From contig JAZNEP010000022.1 in assembly GCA_045588655.1 (NCBI GenBank), positions 62,001 to 126,000 of the forward strand: a stretch of 64,000 bases of DNA. The letters are read 5' to 3'. This document shows positions 27,923 through 36,306 of the stretch, piece by piece. This DNA is from SVFI01 sp045588655. GTDB taxonomy: Bacteria; Bacillota; Clostridia; Lachnospirales; Lachnospiraceae. The position numbers and the translations under genes are program-made. Below the pieces are notes generated by a model. That model was not told the DNA's origin and did not search any database. It saw only the letters and a list, made by a program, of their open reading frames with translations. Position 1 is the stretch's first letter. Each line of letters starts with the position of its first letter.

Positions 27923-27940
27923 TCGATTTAGAAAAGGATA

Positions 27941-29194
27941 TTAATGAAGCTCAATTTCACTAACGCAGGTATCGTTGTAGTGAGTGCCTTTTACGGCAGA
28001 ATCAATGGTTATGGTTATCGTATCTGTCAGGTGTGGGCGATCCAAGCTGATTTTGCTAGGACTAGTGATTGCAGGGAAATAGTCATTAACAGTTTCGTAG
28101 AAATCTTCATAATAACAATCTGTGCTTACTGTTTTACCATTCCCAAAGTCTACAGTTACTTTGGAAATTTTACCGTTTTTATCATACAGTTCTTTGGATT
28201 GCAGATATCCATTATAAAGGATGACATCCAGAACCGGTTGTACGGAGCCGAGATGTAAAGTGATTACCTCGCCGGCGCCGGTGCCTTCCGCATTTTCAAC
28301 CCAAGCAGTTTGAAGGTCATGGTCAAATAAATTTGTAGGAGAGTAGCTTTTTTCTTTATAATCAGATAATTGTGATGTTGCTGTGGCGTCTTGAATTATG
28401 ATTTCTTTGCGATAAGCCTTGGCATATACCAGCTGTATTCCGAAAATACTATTCTCTGTTTTTTGGAAGAGAATATCAGCATCATATTCATATAAATTTT
28501 CCTCGCCGCCGTTACTTCCGTAGTAACATGGTGCACTGAGCAAAATAAAGTTCTCATTTTCTTTTAAGCTATAACCGTGAAATAAAATCCACGGTTCACC
28601 GTCGGCCGGCTGAATATAAACATATTCGTCATCTTCAATCAATAAAGAACCCTCAACCGATGTATTGTCTGCATGTTTATAGAAGGAACGGATGATAGTT
28701 TTAAAGTCTGTTTTTCGATAGCCGACGCCGGAGTTATATGTGATGGACTCAGGCATATTTGCATGATCAACCGGCATAAAAGGTAGATCAGTGAGAAGCA
28801 TATAATTGAAGTTGGAACATTCCGTATCAGAGAGCTGAGAAAAAAAGATGGAACGGTCTGTATCCAAAAGTTCTGCGTGAATCAGAAGGGTGGCCATGGA
28901 ACGTGCAGTATTTTCATAGGCAGAATCTACAGCTTCAGGTGCGGATTTCAATGTTTCAAGTATCTCATCATAATCTTCTGCTGGAGGGATAGAGTCAGAA
29001 ATTTCAGTAGGAGTGCTTTCGGAATCAATATCTACAGTTGTATCATTTACGGAGTCAATATTCACAGTTGTATCATTTAAGGATTCTATGTTCGTGGTGT
29101 CATTGTTTGCTAAATCGTTGTTTTGAGATTGTGCTGTGCATGCTGTAATACAGGTAGACAGCAATAGTAAAAATATGAGTATTCTTTTCTTCAA
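27941..29194 (-). CDS. lipoprotein with C-terminal discoidin/NADase-type glycan-binding-like domain
   Basis: A 417-residue lipoprotein; signal peptide with lipobox-like CITAC at residue 19. Residues 25-60 are a Thr/Asn/Asp-rich linker with repeats of NDTTVNIDSV. The middle (about 70-270) is unrecognised. The C-terminal 145 residues (DATATSQLSDYKEKSY, FDHDLQTAWVENAEGTG, GEVITLHLGSVQPVLDVILYNGY) resemble F5/8-type and NADase-type glycan-binding folds. Start is TTG on the minus strand with GGGAGG upstream. Divergent from the speD operon across a 256-bp gap. Surface-binding role is inferred. Confidence 0.78.
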   Translation of the reverse strand: MKKRILIFLLLLSTCITACTAQSQNNDLANNDTTNIESLNDTTVNIDSVNDTTVDIDSESTPTEISDSIPPAEDYDEILETLKSAPEAVDSAYENTARSMATLLIHAELLDTDRSIFFSQLSDTECSNFNYMLLTDLPFMPVDHANMPESITYNSGVGYRKTDFKTIIRSFYKHADNTSVEGSLLIEDDEYVYIQPADGEPWILFHGYSLKENENFILLSAPCYYGSNGGEENLYEYDADILFQKTENSIFGIQLVYAKAYRKEIIIQDATATSQLSDYKEKSYSPTNLFDHDLQTAWVENAEGTGAGEVITLHLGSVQPVLDVILYNGYLQSKELYDKNGKISKVTVDFGNGKTVSTDCYYEDFYETVNDYFPAITSPSKISLDRPHLTDTITITIDSAVKGTHYNDTCVSEIELH

Positions 29195-29450
29195 TTTTAA
29201 ATTCCTCCCTAGTTGTTTGGAAGAATTGTACTATGCTTTCAAGGTATAGGCAAGGGAATGCGTTGCACAGTAATAACAGTTTGTAGAGACGGGGATGCGA
29301 AATACGGTTGCGAAATTTGAGAAAATTGCAAGCCAAAGTGTACAGAAAAATGGTTCCCAAGGGGTAGAAAAATAGCGCGGAAAATGTTAGTATATACACG
29401 GATGTGTAAAATAAGGAAATGTGTAAAAGAAAGATGAAGGAGGCAGCAGA

Positions 29451-29795
29451 ATGGCTGGCCAGTTGTTTGTGGATTTGTATGGATGTGACGAGGGTTTGCT
29501 CGATGATATGGAACGAATCAGGAAAATCGCCCATGAGATGGTCTCGGAGCTTGGAGCCGATATCGTGGAAGAGTGTATGCATAAATTTGAGCCGATTGGC
29601 GTGACTTATATCGCAGTGATTACAACCTCTCATTTTTCGATACATACATGGCCGGAATATGGATACGCAGCCATTGATGTTTTTTCGTGCGATGAGGAAT
29701 TGCCGGAAAAATTATCAGAGAAATTAAAAAATGCCTTTTGTGCAAAAAGCGCTGTGGCAAATAAATTTAAAAGAAGTGTAGAGAGGAGGACTTGA
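29451..29795 (+). CDS. speD: SpeD-like pyruvoyl-dependent decarboxylase (AdoMetDC family)
   Basis: A 114-residue protein of the small prokaryotic S-adenosylmethionine decarboxylase class. It keeps HKFEPIGVT, SHFSIHTWPEYGYAAIDVF and Cys80 (DVFSC). Ser60 is the expected pyruvoyl precursor, His65 the processing and Cys80 the catalytic residue. Oddly, the residue before Ser60 is Thr59 where family members almost always have Glu. It could still self-process; alternatively it is one of the SpeD homologues reported to decarboxylate other substrates such as ornithine or arginine. First gene of a four-gene operon. GAAGGAGG precedes ATG. Confidence 0.88.
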   Translation: MAGQLFVDLYGCDEGLLDDMERIRKIAHEMVSELGADIVEECMHKFEPIGVTYIAVITTSHFSIHTWPEYGYAAIDVFSCDEELPEKLSEKLKNAFCAKSAVANKFKRSVERRT

Positions 29796-29797
29796 GA

Positions 29798-30976
29798 GTG
29801 AATTTTGCATTAGGTGATAAGCTTCGTGTGGACGGTAGTGAGTATGAAGTCATTGGTATTATCTCTTATCGTAACCGTATGGACAATGCCATGTGGATGG
29901 AATATAGGATTTTTTCACAGTCTACGAGACAGGAAAGCTGGCTCAGTTATGATGAAGAGTTCAGAGAGTATTCGATTTCACAGGTTGCAAGGGGCAATGT
30001 TTCGACAGACGGTTATCACGAAGTGGATCGAGGTGTGGAAGAAGTAATCGGAGCCTGGGGTAATGTGGATGTTGAAATTGGAGATACAGCAAATTTCCTG
30101 GAGTATGAAGATGCAACAGAAGAAAAAATCATTTCCCATGAAATATGGGAAGATGGATTAGAGGTATCGACCGGGTATTATCTGGACTACGATGAGATTC
30201 AAAGAATAGGAACCGGTGGAGGTGTAAATACCGGAGGATATGGCACTGCAGGATACAATACAGCAGGATACAATACAGCGGGCGGACAGGGAATGTATCA
30301 GTCTACCGGTTTTGCATCCGGTGGTACGATGAGTAGTGATGCCTCCGGGCAGACGGTGAAAAAAATCACAACGATTGTGGCTATATTTATACCGATTATT
30401 GCATTTATATCCATCTTCAAATCGATGGTCGGCGTAGGGACACCGAGCATCGCTAAGCATTTGGAAAAAACGTCAACATACATATACCAGACATCCATTA
30501 CAGGAACCGAAGGTGAAAAAGCAGATGTCTATATGACTTATCAGGATGTGGATTCTGCTGCGAAAGATATTATTTCGGCAATCGATGGTAAAACAGAGGA
30601 TGTACAGCAGAATACAGAGGATGGCGATGATACGGTTGCGATTCTTACCACAAAAGAATACTGTTTGATTTATACATCGGAAGACGGAGAGACGTTGGTA
30701 CAGATTTCGACTCGTAAATATGCGTACTATAATGATAATGATCCATATCGTTCCAGAACGGGTACGAGAAGATATTATAGAAGATATTACTATTCAAGAG
30801 GATACACCTCGGATTACGGAAAATATAAATCGGCTAGTTCTCCGTATGGAAGTTATTCGGATTCAACGTTGGGCAGCAATCCGGCAGATACATACAATAC
30901 TTACGCCGGTACCGTAAGACAGTCAAGCACAACTTCCAGATCATCATCTGGTGGTGGAATTAGTAGTGGTAAATAA
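29798..30976 (+). CDS. DUF4178 - transmembrane - DUF4247-like protein
   Basis: A 392-residue protein. The start is GTG 29798, 8 bp after AGGAGG, 2 bp after the speD stop. Residues 1-140 are a DUF4178-like domain with the repeated turn-and-beta pattern LGDKLRVDGSEYEVIGIISY and DEFREYSISQV-type segment. A Gly/Tyr/Thr-rich linker (GTAGYNTAGYNTAGG) precedes a single membrane helix (about 190-210, TTIVAIFIPIIAFISIF). The extracytoplasmic part ends in a Tyr/Arg/Ser-rich tail (RRYYRRYYYSRG, SSGGGISSGK) as in DUF4247 proteins. Function unknown; DUF4178 genes recur beside speD and DUF350. Confidence 0.75.
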   Translation: MNFALGDKLRVDGSEYEVIGIISYRNRMDNAMWMEYRIFSQSTRQESWLSYDEEFREYSISQVARGNVSTDGYHEVDRGVEEVIGAWGNVDVEIGDTANFLEYEDATEEKIISHEIWEDGLEVSTGYYLDYDEIQRIGTGGGVNTGGYGTAGYNTAGYNTAGGQGMYQSTGFASGGTMSSDASGQTVKKITTIVAIFIPIIAFISIFKSMVGVGTPSIAKHLEKTSTYIYQTSITGTEGEKADVYMTYQDVDSAAKDIISAIDGKTEDVQQNTEDGDDTVAILTTKEYCLIYTSEDGETLVQISTRKYAYYNDNDPYRSRTGTRRYYRRYYYSRGYTSDYGKYKSASSPYGSYSDSTLGSNPADTYNTYAGTVRQSSTTSRSSSGGGISSGK

Positions 30977-30995
30977 TCAGAAAAGGAGATAAAAA

Positions 30996-31430
30996 ATGGA
31001 AGGAATTTTATTTGATATTTTAGTAGTTGCAGTTTATTCAGTAATTGGTATCGTGATGATGCTTTTAGGTAACTTTTTAATTGACCTTATTGTACCTTGT
31101 CATTTCCCGACAGAAATTGAGAAAGGTAATCAGGCAGTCGGCTGGTTATCCGCAGGTTCCTTTGTGGGTATGGGTGTAATTCTTCGTTCAGCCATCATGT
31201 CACCGGCGGCAGAGGCAGTAGAAGAAACATTGCTTTCCGGTGTTACGAGCAGTGTGTTATATGCGGTAATCGGTATCGTGTTCTTTATGATCGGTTATCT
31301 TGCAGTGAGTGTTTTCAACAGAAAATACAATCTCAATGAAGAAATCGGAAAAGGCAATACTGCAGCCGGTATTATGGTATTTGGTATTTTCGTTGGTCTT
31401 GCAACGGTCATTAGCGGAGTGATTATGTAA
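30996..31430 (+). CDS. DUF350 family membrane protein
   Basis: A 144-residue protein with four membrane helices forming two similar halves: VVAVYSVIGIVMMLLGN and VLYAVIGIVFFMIGYL, each followed by a short polar stretch (PTEIEKGNQAVGW and NLNEEIGKGNTAAGI). The two-fold EIGKGNxAAG motif is the DUF350 mark. Third in the speD operon, with a ribosome binding site AAAAGGAG. Probably makes a small membrane complex with its neighbours. Confidence 0.87.
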   Translation: MEGILFDILVVAVYSVIGIVMMLLGNFLIDLIVPCHFPTEIEKGNQAVGWLSAGSFVGMGVILRSAIMSPAAEAVEETLLSGVTSSVLYAVIGIVFFMIGYLAVSVFNRKYNLNEEIGKGNTAAGIMVFGIFVGLATVISGVIM

Positions 31431-31431
31431 C

Positions 31432-32931
31432 ATGAAAAAATATAGGTTACTGATGTTAACAACCTTGATTATATCAGGGTGTTCCATTTGTTACGAATTG
31501 ATTATTAGTGCTGTCAGCTCATATCTTGTGGGCGACAGCACTTTGCAATATTCCGTGACAATCGGATTATATATGTGTGCTATGGGCCTTGGCTCCTATT
31601 TGTCAAAATATATGAAAAAGGATTTGTTTAACTGGTTTGTGGCGATTGAAATAGGAGTTGGTCTTATCGGAGGCATCAGCTCGCTTATTTTATTCCTTGC
31701 AAATCTGTATCTGGAGCAATATCAGCTGGTGATGTATACGCAGATTATAGTCATCGGAACATTTGTGGGAGCAGAGATACCGATTTTAACAAGAATCATT
31801 GAGCAGGATGAAGAAAATCTGCGAGTGACGATTTCGTCTATTTTCAGTTTTGATTATATCGGAGGTCTGATTGGTTCCATCGCGTTTCCGCTTTTGTTAT
31901 TACCACATCTTGGGTATTTTGCAACGGCGTTTTTAGTCGGAAGTATGAATGCTCTCGCTGCGATTTTGATTGTATTTAAATATGCGAAAAGAATTCATCA
32001 TGCAATACAATATAAAGCGGCGGCGGTAGTACTTTTTGTTTTGATGGTAATCGGAGCAGTTTTTTCAGAAAATATCTCATCCTTTATTGAGGGAGGACTT
32101 TACAGAGATAAAATTATACTGTCAGAGCATACGCAGTATCAACATATTGTGATGACAAAGCACAAAGATGATTTGCGTCTATATATTGATGGAAATATAC
32201 AGTTTTGTTCATTAGATGAGTATCGGTATCATGAGGCACTGGTTCATATTCCAATGTCACAAGCAGCTAAGAAAGAGCAGGTGCTTATACTTGGTGGAGG
32301 TGACGGCTTGGCGGTGCGTGAGCTTTTGAAGTACCCGGAAACAGAAATTACGTTGGTGGATCTGGATGCAGAAATGATTCGTATATGTAAGGAAGAACCG
32401 AACATTGCGGCATTGAATGAAAACGCTCTGCAAAGTGACAGGCTGACAGTGATTAATGATGACGCATATCGATATTTGGAAGAAACGGAAAAGGTATATG
32501 ATGTCATATTGGTGGATCTCCCGGATCCGAACAATGAGGCTTTGAATAAGTTGTATACCAACATTTTTTACCGGTTATGCGGAAATCATTTGACCGAGGA
32601 TGGTATTTTGGCGGTTCAGTCCACCAGTCCCTATTATGCGACAAAGGCGTATTGGTGTGTGGCTAAGACATTGGAGAGTGAAGGATATTATGTGGATTCA
32701 TATCATCTTCAAGTACCGGCATTTGGCGATTGGGGATTTCATATGGCGGCCAAACAGGAGCTGGATGATACCTATGAAATTGAGGTGGATACAAAATATT
32801 TAAGTGAAGATAATATATCTGCACTGTTTGCATTCGGGAAAGACGAGATGGATACGGATGTGGCGATTAATAGTTTGTCAAATCCCATGCTGATTCAGTA
32901 TTACGCAGAGGCTGTTCGTAATTGGGAATAG
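31432..32931 (+). CDS. multi-pass membrane protein fused to spermidine synthase-like domain
   Basis: A 499-residue fusion. The first 220 residues hold about seven membrane helices. Residues about 230-460 match polyamine aminopropyltransferases: LILGGGDGLAVRELLKYPE (AdoMet-type binding, about 285-303), LVDLDAEMI, NDDAYRYLE and VDLPDPNN (catalytic Asp region). The soluble SpeE enzyme normally transfers the propylamine of decarboxylated AdoMet to putrescine; here the catalytic domain is tethered at the membrane. Starts one base after the DUF350 stop. Substrate unknown. Confidence 0.88.
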   Translation: MKKYRLLMLTTLIISGCSICYELIISAVSSYLVGDSTLQYSVTIGLYMCAMGLGSYLSKYMKKDLFNWFVAIEIGVGLIGGISSLILFLANLYLEQYQLVMYTQIIVIGTFVGAEIPILTRIIEQDEENLRVTISSIFSFDYIGGLIGSIAFPLLLLPHLGYFATAFLVGSMNALAAILIVFKYAKRIHHAIQYKAAAVVLFVLMVIGAVFSENISSFIEGGLYRDKIILSEHTQYQHIVMTKHKDDLRLYIDGNIQFCSLDEYRYHEALVHIPMSQAAKKEQVLILGGGDGLAVRELLKYPETEITLVDLDAEMIRICKEEPNIAALNENALQSDRLTVINDDAYRYLEETEKVYDVILVDLPDPNNEALNKLYTNIFYRLCGNHLTEDGILAVQSTSPYYATKAYWCVAKTLESEGYYVDSYHLQVPAFGDWGFHMAAKQELDDTYEIEVDTKYLSEDNISALFAFGKDEMDTDVAINSLSNPMLIQYYAEAVRNWE

Positions 32932-33055
32932 AAAAGTGGTTTTTTTTATATAAATAACAGAAATGTGATATACCATCTTGGCAAGTGGTAGTAGCATAGA
33001 AACAGATTTGTAATTTTATAGAGATTTAAGGTAAAAGTAGAAAGGAGTATGGGGT

Positions 33056-34240
33056 ATGAACAATTTTAATTTTTACAGTCCGACTTTTTTTGCATTCGGT
33101 AAGGACAAGGAGAGTGAAGCAGGACAGCTTGTGAAACGATTTGGAGGAAGTAAAGTTCTTCTGCATTATGGCGGGCAGTCTGCAAAAAAATCTGGGCTTT
33201 TGGATCGCGTGATTGCATCTTTAAAAGAGAGTGGTATCGGATATGTGGAACTTGGAGGTGTCATGCCAAATCCGAGAAGCGGACTGGTATATCAGGGTAT
33301 TGATATTTGTAAAAAGGAAAACATAGACTTTATTCTTGCAGTGGGCGGAGGTAGTGCAATTGACTCTGCAAAGGCCATTGCTATGGGTGCTGTGTACGAT
33401 GGCGATTTCTGGGATTTCTACAGTGGAAAAGCTGCTGCGCAGGCAGCACTGCCAATCGGAACGATTCTTACAATTGCAGCGGCAGGTAGTGAAGGTTCAC
33501 CGGATTCTGTGATTACACACGAAGACGGAATGTTGAAAAGAGGAGCCGGAACGGATTTGATTCGTCCAAAGTTTTCGATTCTGAATCCGGCACTGACACA
33601 GACGCTTCCGCCTTATCAGACTGCATGTGGTGCTACAGATATTATTGCACATGTATTCGAAAGATATTATACCAATACATTGGAAGTAGAAGTAACAGAT
33701 CGACTTTGTGAGGCTGTTGTTCTGACTATGTTAAAGGAAGTGCCACGAGTGATTGCAGATCCTGACAATTACGATGCAAGAGCTAATATTATGTGGGCAG
33801 GAATGGTAGCACACAATAATGTGATCGGTGTCGGACGTGATCAGGACTGGAACAGTCACGGAATTGAACATGAGCTTTCTGCACTGTATGATTGTGCGCA
33901 TGGAGCCGGCCTTGCGGTGATTATGCCTGCATGGATGGAATATGTAGCAGAGCATCATGACACCATGAGAATGGCGCAGATGGCAACGAGAATTTTTGGT
34001 TGTCAAATGAATTTTGAAAATCCAAAAGCAACTGCATTGGAGGGAATCAAAGCATTCCGTCGCTTCCTGGTATCAATTGGAATGCCAATCAATTTTGAAC
34101 AGCTTGGAGCAAAAGCAGAAGATATACCGGCCCTGGTTGATAAGTTTGGTATTGGGGATGGAAAAACAGGTGGATATGTAGCACTTGACAAAGCTGCTGT
34201 AACGGAGATTTATGAAATTGCAGTAAGAGCAACAATATAG
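33056..34240 (+). CDS. iron-containing alcohol dehydrogenase (butanol dehydrogenase-like)
   Basis: A 394-residue group III dehydrogenase. NAD(P)-binding GGGSAIDSAK (about 96-105). Metal ligands: Asp and His in GATDIIAHVFE, His in GIEHELSALYDCAHGAGLAV (two His about 10 apart). Closest in pattern to YqhD/BdhA type enzymes reducing short aldehydes with NADPH. Preceded by AAAGGAG and followed by a terminator, so monocistronic. Substrate not determinable. Confidence 0.92.
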   Translation: MNNFNFYSPTFFAFGKDKESEAGQLVKRFGGSKVLLHYGGQSAKKSGLLDRVIASLKESGIGYVELGGVMPNPRSGLVYQGIDICKKENIDFILAVGGGSAIDSAKAIAMGAVYDGDFWDFYSGKAAAQAALPIGTILTIAAAGSEGSPDSVITHEDGMLKRGAGTDLIRPKFSILNPALTQTLPPYQTACGATDIIAHVFERYYTNTLEVEVTDRLCEAVVLTMLKEVPRVIADPDNYDARANIMWAGMVAHNNVIGVGRDQDWNSHGIEHELSALYDCAHGAGLAVIMPAWMEYVAEHHDTMRMAQMATRIFGCQMNFENPKATALEGIKAFRRFLVSIGMPINFEQLGAKAEDIPALVDKFGIGDGKTGGYVALDKAAVTEIYEIAVRATI

Positions 34241-34244
34241 AATG

Positions 34245-34277
34245 AAAAAAGACCTGCCAAAGCAGGTCTTTTTTGTG
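34245..34277 (+). terminator. intrinsic terminator
   Basis: Short stem AAGACCTGC / GCAGGTCTT with loop CAAA and T6. Confidence 0.93.
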
Positions 34278-34358
34278 TTATACTGATACATGTGATATTT
34301 TTTCCTAAGAAATAGGAAAATGGCAAAACACAGGAAATAAATTGACAGGAGAATACAT

Positions 34359-35915
34359 ATGATTTTAGACGTAGCACATTTGACGCATGGATTTGGAGAG
34401 AGAGCCATTTTTAATGATGTCTCATTCCGTTTATTGAAGGGGGAACACATTGGTCTCATCGGTGCAAACGGTGAGGGGAAATCAACTTTTATGAATATTG
34501 TCACCGGACAGCTTATGCCTGATGAAGGAAAGGTGGAATGGGCAAAGCACGTGCGTGCAGGTTATCTGGATCAGCATACGGTGCTCGAAAAGGGAATGAC
34601 GATAGAGGATGTGCTGAAATCGGCCTATGCATTTCTTTTTGATATGGAGACACGAATTAATGAAATCTGCGATCTTTTGGCGGAAGCGGGAGAGGATGAA
34701 ATGACAGAACTTTTGGAGGAGATGGGAACGCTTCAGGATCTTCTTACCAGTCATGATTTTTATGTCATCGACTCTAAAATTGAAGAGATTGCAAGAGCTT
34801 TTGATCTTCTTTCTTTAGGACTGGACCGCGATGTTTCTGATCTTTCCGGAGGTCAGAGAACCAAGCTTTTGCTCGCAAAATTACTTCTCGAAAAACCGGA
34901 TATTCTTCTTTTGGACGAGCCGACGAACTATCTGGATGAACATCATATTATTTGGTTGAAACGATATTTACAGGAGTATGAAAATGCATTTATATTGATT
35001 TCGCATGATATTCCGTTTTTGAACGATGTGGTTAACATAATATATCATATGGAAAATCAGGAGCTCAACCGTTATGTCGGAGACTATGATAAGTTTATGG
35101 AAGTCTATGAGATGAAAAAAATGCAGCTCGAAGCAGCTTACAAAAAGCAGCAGAAGGAGATAGAAGATTTGAAGGACTTTGTGGCGCGTAATAAGGCGAG
35201 GGTTGCAACGAGAAATATGGCGATGTCTCGTCAAAAGAAGCTCGACAAGATGGATGTGATTGAGCTGGCGAGGGAGAAACCAAAGCCGGAATTTCATTTC
35301 AAAGAGGCGCGGACACCGGGAAAGGTTTTGTTTGAAACCACAGACCTTGTAATCGGATATGATAAGGAAAAGCCACTTTCCAAGCCAATTAATCTGCGTA
35401 TGGAGCGCGGTGAAAAGATTGCACTCATCGGAACGAATGGAATCGGTAAGACTACATTTTTAAAGAGTGTACTCGGCATGATTGATTCCCTGGAAGGAAA
35501 GGTTGAACTCGGCGATTATTTGTATAAGGGATATTTTGAACAAGAGATTAAGGCCGGAGAGCAGACTTGTATTGAGGAAATTTGGGAGGAATTTCCTGGA
35601 TTTACCCAGTATGAGGTAAGAAGTGCTCTTGCAAAATGCGGACTTATGACAAAGCATATTGAAAGCAAAGTTAAAGTGTTAAGTGGTGGTGAGCAGGCAA
35701 AAGTAAGATTATGTAAACTAATCAACCGAGAGACTAATTTGTTGCTTCTCGATGAGCCTACCAACCATTTGGATGTCGATGCGAAGGAAGAATTAAAACG
35801 GGCATTAAAAGAGTATAAAGGTTCCATTTTGATTGTTTGCCATGAGCCTGAATTTTATGACGGATTGGTAGATAAGGTATGGAATTTGGAAGAGTATTCA
35901 AAACTCTTTATTTGA
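34359..35915 (+). CDS. ABC-F family ATPase (YkpA/YbiT-like)
   Basis: A 518-residue soluble protein with two ABC domains and no membrane segment. Walker A: GANGEGKST (about 37-45) and GTNGIGKTT (about 357-365). Signatures: LSGGQRTKLLLAKLLLEKPD and LSGGEQAKVRLCKL. Walker B: LLLDEPTNYLD and LLLDEPTNHLD. The linker (about 240-310; KKMQLEAAYKKQQKEIEDL) is the ribosome-contacting PtIM. Such proteins act on the ribosome; antibiotic protection or stress roles vary. The exact subfamily is uncertain. Confidence 0.92.
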   Translation: MILDVAHLTHGFGERAIFNDVSFRLLKGEHIGLIGANGEGKSTFMNIVTGQLMPDEGKVEWAKHVRAGYLDQHTVLEKGMTIEDVLKSAYAFLFDMETRINEICDLLAEAGEDEMTELLEEMGTLQDLLTSHDFYVIDSKIEEIARAFDLLSLGLDRDVSDLSGGQRTKLLLAKLLLEKPDILLLDEPTNYLDEHHIIWLKRYLQEYENAFILISHDIPFLNDVVNIIYHMENQELNRYVGDYDKFMEVYEMKKMQLEAAYKKQQKEIEDLKDFVARNKARVATRNMAMSRQKKLDKMDVIELAREKPKPEFHFKEARTPGKVLFETTDLVIGYDKEKPLSKPINLRMERGEKIALIGTNGIGKTTFLKSVLGMIDSLEGKVELGDYLYKGYFEQEIKAGEQTCIEEIWEEFPGFTQYEVRSALAKCGLMTKHIESKVKVLSGGEQAKVRLCKLINRETNLLLLDEPTNHLDVDAKEELKRALKEYKGSILIVCHEPEFYDGLVDKVWNLEEYSKLFI

Positions 35916-35973
35916 TAGAATTCCATTTTAAAGAGATGGAAAGGTGTTATAAAGCAGAAAGTAGGAAAAGAAT

Positions 35974-36294
35974 ATGGTTACAAGTCTTGCAAGACAGTCG
36001 ATCATTATAAAATCACAAACCCAGACAAGTATTGTACTTGGAAACTATGAGTGCGGATATTGTCTCGGTCTGCTTTCCAAGATGGCGGGCATTGAAGCGG
36101 ATGATAGTTATCAGGATATGATCAGCTGGTACGAGGCAGTTATGACACAGTTGAAAGATTTTGAATCGGATGATACGCAGCTTATGGAAGTGTTGCGTAT
36201 GATGCGTGTCTTTGAACCGTCGCCTCAGATTGATGAGCAGGTCAGAGAGCTTTATCACATGGGATTTACAGAAGAATGCATGTGGAAAATGTAA
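35974..36294 (+). CDS. uncharacterised protein upstream of sbcD
   Basis: A 106-residue mostly helical protein with two Cys (NYECGYCLGLL) that I do not recognise. It ends 12 bp before sbcD, so it is probably the first gene of the sbcDC transcript. The start follows a GAAAGTAGGAAAAG purine-rich stretch. Likely real because of tight spacing and composition like its neighbours. Confidence 0.7.
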   Translation: MVTSLARQSIIIKSQTQTSIVLGNYECGYCLGLLSKMAGIEADDSYQDMISWYEAVMTQLKDFESDDTQLMEVLRMMRVFEPSPQIDEQVRELYHMGFTEECMWKM

Positions 36295-36306
36295 CGGGAG
36301 AAACAT

